A stretch of 6,793 nt of DNA from Oscillospiraceae bacterium (GTDB lineage: Bacteria; Bacillota_A; Clostridia; Oscillospirales; Oscillospiraceae), in NCBI GenBank assembly GCA_017396725.1, contig JAFQLA010000191.1, forward strand, positions 1 through 6,793, in the 5' to 3' direction. The notes beneath the pieces were generated by a model that had not been told where the DNA came from, did no database searches, and saw only the letters and a program-made list of their open reading frames with translations. The position numbers and the translations under genes are program-made. Of this stretch, positions 1 through 5,390 are shown piece by piece. Positions within the stretch are counted from its first letter, which is position 1. Every line of letters starts with the position of its first letter.

Positions 1-1
1 G

Positions 2-187
2 ACGGAAGAACTTTTTTCAATATTTTCAGCTGTGAAGAATGCTTTTTCGCTGCGGGAAAAGGAAAAGCGGATGGCGATGTTGAATGTTGCGGAAACGGGA
101 CAAGTATTATATAAAATATTGTGTATGCGTACTGCTATGAGCAGCGGAGTATTCCCGCTGCGGGAAGGATGGTATTGCCGTGGATAA
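2..187 (+). CDS. Possible 3' end of an unidentified upstream gene
   Basis: An open frame enters from the left edge and runs 61 codons to a TAA at 185-187, overlapping the GTG start of hprK by 8 bases. The encoded peptide has a helix-like, Lys/Glu-rich stretch (LREKEKRMAMLNVAETGQVL) followed by a Cys/Trp-containing tail. I do not recognise a family. In favour: both other forward frames are closed by stops (33-35 in one, 112-114 in another), and an overlap with the next gene is common inside operons. Against: the frame uses TCA, TTA and ATA codons that the downstream genes nearly avoid, it is AT-rich, and an open frame of this length can occur by chance. The region could equally be the non-coding leader of hprK. 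No conserved domain or start can be assigned. Confidence 0.33.
   Translation, partial: TEELFSIFSAVKNAFSLREKEKRMAMLNVAETGQVLYKILCMRTAMSSGVFPLREGWYCRG
87..115 (+). promoter_or_regulatory. Weak sigma-A-like promoter candidate for the hprK operon
   Basis: TTGCGG (87-92) and TATAAA (110-115) are separated by 17 bases. The -10 matches 5 of 6 consensus bases and the -35 only 3 of 6. The pair lies in the most AT-rich stretch of the window, about 65 bases before the hprK start, which would give a leader of roughly 55-60 bases containing the two hairpins at 132-166. If the upstream frame is truly coding, this would be an internal promoter. The same AT stretch contains a perfect TATAAT on the minus strand (106-111) without a visible -35, so the match may only reflect base composition. 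Confidence 0.25.
132..166 (+). promoter_or_regulatory. Tandem hairpins in the hprK leader, the second overlapping its ribosome binding site
   Basis: The first inverted repeat pairs CTGCT (132-136) with AGCAG (140-144) around a three-base ATG loop. The second is a perfect palindrome, TTCCCGCTGCGGGAA (152-166), able to form a six-base-pair TTCCCG/CGGGAA stem with a CTG loop. Its right arm overlaps the GGGAAGGA Shine-Dalgarno (162-169) of the GTG start at 180. Folding would hide part of the SD; as DNA, the palindrome could alternatively be a protein-binding site. Neither arm is followed by a T-run, so it is not an intrinsic terminator. A regulatory function is inferred only from the pairing. Confidence 0.4.
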
Positions 188-1115
188 AAGACCTCTCGTT
201 TATTTGAAGGATATTGTAAAAGCCTTTCAGATCGAAGTTGTGGAAAAGGGCAGAAATTTTGACGATACCGTTGTTACGGTAGCGGATGTCAACCGCCCCG
301 GCCTTCAGATCGTAGGCTATTTTGACTATTTCGATCCCGAGCGCCTGCAGATCCTGGGCCTGAGCGAAATGCGTTTCCTTGCCGAGCTCTCTTCGGACAG
401 GAGAAGAGCCTGCTTTGATAACTTCTTTGCCTACGATGTGCCCGCGCTGGTATTCTCCCGCAATAACGAGATCTTCCCCGAGTGCATCGAGTGCGCCAGA
501 AAGTACGGCCGCACCATTCTCCGCACCCCCAAGCCCACCGTACAGTTCAGCAGCCTGATCATCGAATATCTCAACCGCAGACTTTCCTCCAAGATCACCC
601 GCCACGGTGTGCTTCTGGATATCTACGGTGAAGGCGTGTTCATCATGGGTGACTCCGGCGTAGGTAAGAGTGAAACGGCGTTGGAACTCATCAAGCGTGG
701 TCACCGTCTGGTGGCGGACGACGCGGTGGAGATTACCAAGATCTCCGACTACCTTCTGGGCACTTCTCCCGAACTGATCCGCCACTATATCGAAGTCCGC
801 GGCGTAGGCGTTGTGAATGTGCGCCAGCTCTTCGGTATGAGCGCCATCAAGACCGATGCCATCATCGACCTTGTGGTTTACCTCGAAAAGTGGGACGATC
901 AGAAGGTATACGACCGTCTGGGTCTTGAAAATAATTACATGAATATTCTCGATGTGGATGTGCCCAAGGTCACCATCCCCGTATCTCCCGGCCGCAACCT
1001 CTCCGTTATCATTGAGGTCGCCGCCATGAATAACCGCCAGAAGAAGTTCGGCTACAACGCCGCGCAGGAGCTGGTGGACCGTATCGACAAGCACATGAAC
1101 TCTGTGATCGGCTGA
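180..1115 (+). CDS. hprK: HPr kinase/phosphorylase (HprK)
   Basis: This cytoplasmic sensor enzyme phosphorylates HPr, and usually Crh, on Ser46 using ATP or pyrophosphate, and reverses the reaction by phosphorolysis; it controls catabolite repression and PTS sugar uptake. The 311-residue product has the normal family length. Residues 1-130 fit the N-terminal HprK domain. The catalytic C-terminal domain carries Walker A GDSGVGKS at 157-164, His142 upstream of it (equivalent to His140 of Lactobacillus casei), Lys163, the VADD Asp180-Asp181 pair (Asp180 at the general acid/base position) and the HprK signature IEVRGVGVVNVRQLFG at 204-219. All key residues appear intact. GTG is chosen as the start because it follows GGGAAGGA by 10 bases and an in-frame stop lies at 138-140; the next in-frame ATG would delete about 60 conserved residues. 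murB follows after 21 bases. The HPr gene itself is not in the window. Confidence 0.97.
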   Translation: MDKRPLVYLKDIVKAFQIEVVEKGRNFDDTVVTVADVNRPGLQIVGYFDYFDPERLQILGLSEMRFLAELSSDRRRACFDNFFAYDVPALVFSRNNEIFPECIECARKYGRTILRTPKPTVQFSSLIIEYLNRRLSSKITRHGVLLDIYGEGVFIMGDSGVGKSETALELIKRGHRLVADDAVEITKISDYLLGTSPELIRHYIEVRGVGVVNVRQLFGMSAIKTDAIIDLVVYLEKWDDQKVYDRLGLENNYMNILDVDVPKVTIPVSPGRNLSVIIEVAAMNNRQKKFGYNAAQELVDRIDKHMNSVIG

Positions 1116-1136
1116 TCACTTTAGTGGAGGAACAGC

Positions 1137-2045
1137 ATGCTTTGGTATGAAGCATTGGATAAAAAGTTGGAAGACTACCTTCCGGATCTGAAAGTGGAAA
1201 AAGAAGAACCTATGAGCCGCCATACATCTTTCCGTATCGGCGGTCCCGCCCGCCGCATGGCTTTCCCTGCGACAGGGGAGCAGGCGGTGATCCTGGCGGG
1301 CCTTGCAGAGGAGTGCGGCGCACGGGTCATCGTCATCGGCAACGGCACGAATCTTCTCGCTGCCGATGAAGGACTGGACGCATTGGTCATCAATACCTCC
1401 GAACTTTGCGGTATCCGCAGGGTGGATGAGGTGACGCTGGAGGCGGACGCAGGCGTATCTTTGGCCCGTCTCGCCACCTTTGCCTGCGGTGAGGGGCTCA
1501 GTGGCCTTGAGTTTGCCCACGGCATTCCCGGCAGCCTCGGCGGCGCGGTGTGTATGAACGCCGGCGCTTATGACGGGGAAATGAAGCAGGTGCTCGTCAG
1601 CGCTACCGCTCTCTATCCCGATGGCATCCGTACCCTTACGGCGGAGGAAATGCAGCTTTCTTACCGTCACAGCGTATTTTCCGATAGTGATGCCATCGTT
1701 CTTTCTGCCCGTGTGCGCCTTGTTCGCGGGGAAGAGGAAACCATCCGCGAGAAAATGCGTGAGCTGATGGAGCGCAGAAAAAAGAGCCAGCCGCTGGAAT
1801 ATCCCAGTGCGGGCAGTACCTTCAAGCGTCCCACCGGCTATTTTGCGGGCACTCTCATTGATCAGGCGGGGCTCAAGGGCTTCCGTGTAGGCGGAGCCGA
1901 AGTATCCGAGAAGCACGCGGGCTTTGTCATCAACCGCGGCGGCGCCACCTGCAGCGATGTTCTTGCTCTGATGGATCATGTGCGAAGCGTGATTTATGAG
2001 AAAAACGGCGTGGAGCTGGAGCCTGAAGTGAAGCATATCAAATAA
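1137..2045 (+). CDS. murB: UDP-N-acetylenolpyruvoylglucosamine reductase (MurB)
   Basis: A cytoplasmic flavoenzyme that uses NADPH and FAD to reduce the enolpyruvyl ether of UDP-GlcNAc-enolpyruvate to UDP-MurNAc, the second committed step of peptidoglycan synthesis. The 302-residue protein shows the FAD-binding region with HTSFRIGGPA (29-38) and IGNGTNLL (67-74), then HGIPGSLGGAVCMNAGAY (128-145). The YRHS motif (176-179) supplies the conserved Arg177. AGSTFKRP (225-232) contains Ser227, the likely proton donor, and ELEPEVK (293-299) holds the conserved C-terminal Glu, probably Glu297. The size and the lack of the long loop of E. coli MurB fit the type II form typical of Bacillota. The ATG follows GGAGG (1126-1130) by 6 bases. 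Its substrate derives from UDP-GlcNAc, the ligand known for YvcK two genes downstream, which makes the neighbourhood metabolically coherent. Confidence 0.97.
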   Translation: MLWYEALDKKLEDYLPDLKVEKEEPMSRHTSFRIGGPARRMAFPATGEQAVILAGLAEECGARVIVIGNGTNLLAADEGLDALVINTSELCGIRRVDEVTLEADAGVSLARLATFACGEGLSGLEFAHGIPGSLGGAVCMNAGAYDGEMKQVLVSATALYPDGIRTLTAEEMQLSYRHSVFSDSDAIVLSARVRLVRGEEETIREKMRELMERRKKSQPLEYPSAGSTFKRPTGYFAGTLIDQAGLKGFRVGGAEVSEKHAGFVINRGGATCSDVLALMDHVRSVIYEKNGVELEPEVKHIK

Positions 2046-2063
2046 TTCTTTTAGGAGAGAGAA

Positions 2064-2924
2064 ATGGAAATTCTGGTCATCACGGGTCTTTCCGGCGGCG
2101 GAAAGAGTAAAGCGGCATCATTCCTTGAGGATGTGGGCTTTTACATCGTGGATAATCTGCCCAGCGGTCTTATTTTGAAATTTGCCGAATTCTGCGCAGG
2201 CGTCAGCGGCCGCTATGACCGCGTAGCGCTGGTGTATGATGTGCGCGCAGGCGAGCCCTTTTCCTGCCTGCTGGAGGTTTTGGAAACGCTGAAGGCTACG
2301 GGCTGCAAGATCAGTATGCTCTTTTTGGAGGCATCTCCCGAGGCCATCATCAAGCGCTATAAGGAGACCCGCCGCATCCATCCTCTTATGAAGGACGGCA
2401 GCAGCGTGGAAGCGGCGGTGCGCCGTGAACTGGAACTGCTCCAGCCCATCCGCGACCATGCCGACTACATCCTCAATACCACTACCTTTTCCACCGGCAA
2501 GCTCCGCGGTGAGCTGCTGCGCATGTTCGATAGCTCCGGCGCCAAGGGCGGCATGAACATCAGCGTGGTGTCCTTCGGCTTCAAGTACGGCATCCCCATG
2601 GAAGCCGACCTTGTTTTCGATGTGCGCTTTTTGCCCAACCCTTATTATGTGGAGGAGCTGCGGCCCAAGACGGGTAAGGATAAAGAGGTTTACGACTATA
2701 TTTTCAATTTCCCCCAGACGGAAGAGTTCATGGAAAAACTCAAGGATATGATCTCTTTCTCGCTGCCGCTTTATTGCGAGGAAGGGAAAACGGTTCTCGT
2801 CATCGCCGTGGGCTGCACGGGCGGCCATCACCGCTCTGTGGCTGTGACCCGGGCGCTGGCTGAATACATCGGTGAGTTGGGCTATCAGGTATCGGAAAAC
2901 CACAGAGATATGTCCAGAAACTAA
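2064..2924 (+). CDS. rapZ: RapZ/YvcJ-family P-loop nucleotide-binding protein
   Basis: This 286-residue protein has the two-domain RapZ layout. The N-terminal kinase-like P-loop domain carries Walker A GLSGGGKS (8-15), the family motif VDNLPSGL (29-36) and RRIHP (103-107). The C-terminal domain (about 165-286) has SFGFKYGIPMEADLVFDVRF (170-189), NPYY (192-195), CTGGHHRSV (251-259) and a final HRD. In E. coli RapZ senses glucosamine-6-phosphate and delivers the sRNA GlmZ to RNase E; in Bacillus subtilis YvcJ hydrolyses nucleotides and affects competence, but no GlmZ system is known there. The protein ends soon after HRD, without the Lys-Arg-Lys RNA-binding tail of E. coli RapZ, so an sRNA-adaptor role should not be assumed. 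The ATG lies 5 bases after AGGAGA (2053-2058); murB ends 18 bases before and yvcK starts 24 bases after. Confidence 0.95.
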   Translation: MEILVITGLSGGGKSKAASFLEDVGFYIVDNLPSGLILKFAEFCAGVSGRYDRVALVYDVRAGEPFSCLLEVLETLKATGCKISMLFLEASPEAIIKRYKETRRIHPLMKDGSSVEAAVRRELELLQPIRDHADYILNTTTFSTGKLRGELLRMFDSSGAKGGMNISVVSFGFKYGIPMEADLVFDVRFLPNPYYVEELRPKTGKDKEVYDYIFNFPQTEEFMEKLKDMISFSLPLYCEEGKTVLVIAVGCTGGHHRSVAVTRALAEYIGELGYQVSENHRDMSRN

Positions 2925-2948
2925 GCTATCGATGCAGATTGGAGCTAT

Positions 2949-4004
2949 ATGAGCACAAGATCAACTGCGTACAGGCCCCGTAAGCATGGGCCGAAGATCG
3001 TTGCCATCGGCGGCGGTCACGGCCTTTCCAACATTCTGCGCGGCCTGAAACTCTATACAGAAAACATAACGGCTATCGTTACCGTTGCCGATGATGGCGG
3101 CGGCAGCGGCGTTTTGCGCCAGGATCTGGGTATGCCGCCTCCCGGCGACATCAGAAACTGTCTCGAGGCGCTGGCCAATGCCGAGCCGCTGGTAAGCGAG
3201 CTTTTGCATTTCCGGTTCCGCGAGGGGAATCTGGCGGGGCAGAGCTTCGGCAATCTTTTTCTTGCCGCGGTGAATGAGATTTCCCCCAGCTTTGATGTGG
3301 CGGTAAGCCGCATGAGTGAGATTCTGGCCATCACCGGCCGTGTACTGCCCGTTACCAATTCGGATGTGCAGCTGGAGGCCATTTTTGAAAACGGAGAGCG
3401 GGTTCTTGGTGAATCCAAGATTTTCCGCGCCAAAAAGGAACAAAACTGCCGTGTGCGTCAGGTGCGGCTCCTTCCCGAGCATCCCAAGGCGCTGCCCGCG
3501 GCTCTCGCTGCCATCGGTGAGGCGGATATGATCGTATTGGGCCCCGGCAGCCTCTACACCAGCGTGATCCCCAATTTGCTGGTGGACGGTATTGTGGATG
3601 CCATCTCTCAGTCCGATGCGCTGAAAGTCTATATCTGCAATGTGATGACGCAGGAAGGGGAGACGGAGGGATATACCGTTGCCGACCATTGCCGCGCCAT
3701 TTTCCAGCATTCCGTTCCGGGACTTTTTGATATCTGCATCACCAATTCTTCCCCCATTCCCAAGGGGATCGTTGCCCGCTATGCTCAAGAGGGCGCAGAA
3801 CCTATTGTGATCGACAGGGAGGAATGCGAAAAATTAGGGGTGGAGATCATCAGCCGCCGCGTTTCTACGGTGGAAAACACCTATGTGCGCCACAATCCCG
3901 GTCACCTTGCCCGGGAGCTGATTCTGCTCCATTCCGAGCGCAGCGTCCGTGTGGTGGGCGAGGAATTCAACTTTGTTAACGACAGCTATCACATCGAATC
4001 GTAA
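2949..4004 (+). CDS. yvcK: YvcK/MgfK family protein, CofD-like UDP-sugar-binding protein
   Basis: A cytoplasmic CofD-fold protein of the former UPF0052 group. Relatives bind UDP-GlcNAc and are needed for growth on gluconeogenic carbon, cell shape and wall integrity; catalysis is not established. The 351 residues include VAIGGGHGLSNILRGLK (18-34), TVADDGGGSGVLRQDLGMPP (45-64) followed by PGDIRNC, HFRF (87-90), GNLFLAA (101-107), VLGPGSLYTSVIPNLLVDG (196-214) and NVMTQEGETEGYTVADH (231-247). Tyr278 and Arg314 both lie 13 residues after B. subtilis Tyr265 and Arg301, the UDP-sugar-binding residues, so both appear retained. The 13-residue offset matches a basic, Ser/Thr-containing N-terminal extension (residues 1-15). 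By the same register, the position of B. subtilis Thr304, phosphorylated by PrkC, is Pro317 here. The start has a modest TTGGAG (2939-2944) only 4 bases before ATG. The TAA stop is embedded in the whiA SD, suggesting coupled translation. Confidence 0.95.
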   Translation: MSTRSTAYRPRKHGPKIVAIGGGHGLSNILRGLKLYTENITAIVTVADDGGGSGVLRQDLGMPPPGDIRNCLEALANAEPLVSELLHFRFREGNLAGQSFGNLFLAAVNEISPSFDVAVSRMSEILAITGRVLPVTNSDVQLEAIFENGERVLGESKIFRAKKEQNCRVRQVRLLPEHPKALPAALAAIGEADMIVLGPGSLYTSVIPNLLVDGIVDAISQSDALKVYICNVMTQEGETEGYTVADHCRAIFQHSVPGLFDICITNSSPIPKGIVARYAQEGAEPIVIDREECEKLGVEIISRRVSTVENTYVRHNPGHLARELILLHSERSVRVVGEEFNFVNDSYHIES

Positions 4005-4011
4005 GGAGGTG
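4002..4011 (+). promoter_or_regulatory. Near-perfect Shine-Dalgarno for whiA, containing the yvcK stop codon
   Basis: TAAGGAGGTG is fully complementary to the core anti-SD of 16S rRNA. Its first three bases are the yvcK TAA stop. The GTG start of whiA follows after 5-6 bases. The strong SD offsets the weaker GTG initiator and fixes the whiA start; ribosomes terminating on yvcK finish on this site, so reinitiation is likely. Confidence 0.9.
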
Positions 4012-4016
4012 CATCG

Positions 4017-4928
4017 GTGTCTTTTTCGGCTGAGGTAAAAAATGAGCTGTGCAAGATCCCTTTGCACCATACCTGCTGCGCCCGTGCGGAGCTTTACGGT
4101 GTGTTGCTGTACTGCAATACTTTTAACGCAGGGGAGATCCGCATCATCACGGAAAACGAGGAGTTTGCCGCGCGGCTTCCCAAACTTCTCCACAAAGCGT
4201 TCAACCTCCGTTTTGACCAGCTTTCGGAAAAGGCGGAGATCCGCGGCAAGCAGGTGCTGGGCATCAACGATAAAGAAAAGCTTGCCCGCATTATCAACTC
4301 CTTCGGTTATGACCCTGCCCAGACGCTGGCGCTGCATGTGAATTTCGGCATGCTGGAAGAGGAGTGCTGCCGGGCGTCTTTCCTGCGCGGCGCATTTCTG
4401 GCCGGCGGCAGCGTCAACGATCCTGCAAAGCATTACCATTTGGAGCTGGCTACGTCCCATTATAAAGTGAGCCGTGAGATGGACGCGCTGCTGATCGATA
4501 TGGGCTTTGAACCCAAAAGCGTTTTGCGCAACTATGCCAATATCACCTATTTCAAGCAGAGCGAAGCCATTGAAGATCTGCTGACTCTGATCGGCGCGCC
4601 CGTCGCCGCTATGGACATGATGGCGGCCAAGGTGGAAAAGGAGCTTCGCAACCGCATCAACCGCAAGCTCAACTGCGACACGGCGAATCTCGATAAAACC
4701 GTGGGTGCGGCACAGAGTCAGATCGAGGCTATTCACGCGCTGGAAAAGGCGGGGCGGCTGGAGCAGCTGCCGGAAAAACTAAAGGAAACGGCTCGACTGC
4801 GTGTAAAGCATCCTGAGTTTACACTCCTTGAACTAACAGAAGAATTTACACCTCCGCTGACGAAATCCTGTTTAAATCACCGTCTGCGGAAGATCATGGA
4901 AGAATATAAAAAATTACTAGAGGGATAA
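4017..4928 (+). CDS. whiA: DNA-binding protein WhiA
   Basis: WhiA is a two-domain DNA-binding protein: an N-terminal LAGLIDADG homing-endonuclease-like fold without nuclease activity, and a C-terminal helix-turn-helix. In Streptomyces it activates sporulation division genes with WhiB; in B. subtilis it is associated with the nucleoid and affects division and chromosome segregation. The 303-residue product starts MSFSAEVKNEL, which is the usual family N-terminus and supports the GTG start. The LAGLIDADG-derived region includes SFLRGAFLAGGSVNDP (121-136) and YHLELAT (140-146). RNRINRKLNCDTANLDKTVG (211-230) is the hallmark linker. The HTH spans about 251-292 and includes LPEKLKETARLR and LTKSCLNHRLRK. 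All parts look intact. The last 49 codons (4779-4925) are oddly AT-rich and contain five TTA/CTA leucine codons, absent from the first 254 codons. The next gene begins 2 bases after the stop. Confidence 0.96.
   Translation: MSFSAEVKNELCKIPLHHTCCARAELYGVLLYCNTFNAGEIRIITENEEFAARLPKLLHKAFNLRFDQLSEKAEIRGKQVLGINDKEKLARIINSFGYDPAQTLALHVNFGMLEEECCRASFLRGAFLAGGSVNDPAKHYHLELATSHYKVSREMDALLIDMGFEPKSVLRNYANITYFKQSEAIEDLLTLIGAPVAAMDMMAAKVEKELRNRINRKLNCDTANLDKTVGAAQSQIEAIHALEKAGRLEQLPEKLKETARLRVKHPEFTLLELTEEFTPPLTKSCLNHRLRKIMEEYKKLLEG
4801..4851. repeat. Three copies of the heptamer GTGTAAA/TTTACAC inside whiA
   Basis: GTGTAAA at 4801-4807 forms an inverted repeat with TTTACAC at 4818-4824 (seven-base arms, ten-base spacer). 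A third copy, TTTACAC, is at 4845-4851, 27 bases after the second. All lie in the segment encoding the WhiA helix-turn-helix. They could be an operator-like cluster, a hairpin, or coincidence helped by two Phe-Thr codon pairs (TTT ACA). Confidence 0.35.
4919..4924 (+). promoter_or_regulatory. Ribosome binding site of the small cysteine-motif gene, within the end of whiA
   Basis: AGAGGG lies in the last codons of whiA, 6 bases before ATG at 4931. Together with the 2-base gap between the genes this points to translational coupling with whiA. Confidence 0.6.
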
Positions 4929-4930
4929 GT

Positions 4931-5371
4931 ATGGATAGAATCACTTTGGCAAATGCCTATCATGATAACGGTTTTAACTGCGCCCAGTCCGTGTTCGCTG
5001 CTTTTTGCGATCTTACGGGGATCGAGGAAAAGACGGCGCTGAAAATCGCCGGCGGCTTTGGCGGCGGCGTTAAGGTGGGTGAGATCTGCGGCGCTGCCAG
5101 CGGCGCGGTAATGGTCATCGGCGCGCTCTTCCCCCATGTGACGGAAAAGGATATGGAGGAGAAGAAGCTGGTGGGCGATGTCACCCAAAAGTTCCTCAAA
5201 CGTTTTAACGAACGCTTCGGCTATTTGCCCTGCCGCGACCTCAAGCTCATTAAGATCACTCCCGAAATGGCTCCTGCCGCAGCGGAACACGGCATCACCA
5301 AGCACTGCGCCGTTCTCATTGCCGAGGCGGTTGCCATGCTGGAAGAGCTGCTGGAAGAACTGAAGAAGTAA
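4931..5371 (+). CDS. C_GCAxxG_C_C family protein, putative redox-active
   Basis: This 146-residue protein matches the C_GCAxxG_C_C family pattern, named for four spaced cysteines around a Gly-Cys-Ala-type motif. Visible elements are NCAQS with Cys17, GGFGGGVKVGEICGAASGAV (41-60) with Cys53, LPCRDL with Cys101, and KHCAVLIAEAV with Cys126; Cys26 is additional. The second motif reads ICGAASGA, so the family's first Gly is Ile here. The tail is Leu/Glu-rich and probably helical. There is no signal peptide or convincing membrane span, so it is probably cytoplasmic. The family is common in anaerobes and is presumed to bind a metal or undergo thiol redox change, but no reaction is established and I assign none. 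It starts 2 bases after whiA and ends 19 bases before dnaE, so it is almost surely co-transcribed. It is not a standard member of the rapZ-yvcK-whiA cluster. Confidence 0.85.
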   Translation: MDRITLANAYHDNGFNCAQSVFAAFCDLTGIEEKTALKIAGGFGGGVKVGEICGAASGAVMVIGALFPHVTEKDMEEKKLVGDVTQKFLKRFNERFGYLPCRDLKLIKITPEMAPAAAEHGITKHCAVLIAEAVAMLEELLEELKK

Positions 5372-5390
5372 GAATAAGAAAGGGAAACCT

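Noticed and set aside
106..111. Perfect TATAAT on the minus strand, as a divergent promoter
   Set aside because: No -35 element at suitable spacing and no minus-strand gene within the window to the left; the match sits in a short AT-rich stretch where such hexamers are expected.
1116..1127. CACTTTAGTG palindrome between hprK and murB as a terminator
   Set aside because: Four-base arms with a two-base centre and no following T-run; too weak to terminate transcription.
2924..2948. Direct repeat AGCTAT in the rapZ-yvcK gap
   Set aside because: Six bases, twice, in a 24-base gap; no symmetry or spacing that points to a function.
135..4736. Minus-strand open frames of 260-320 codons opposite hprK, murB, rapZ, yvcK and whiA
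   Set aside because: Every one is in the codon-aligned antisense frame of the sense gene and ends exactly where a rare TTA or TCA (or a non-coding CTA/TCA) occurs on the plus strand. They are shadows of biased codon use, not genes.
4905..4910. TATAAA just before the cysteine-motif gene as a -10 box
   Set aside because: It encodes Tyr-Lys of WhiA, and the sequence 16-18 bases upstream has no resemblance to a -35 element.
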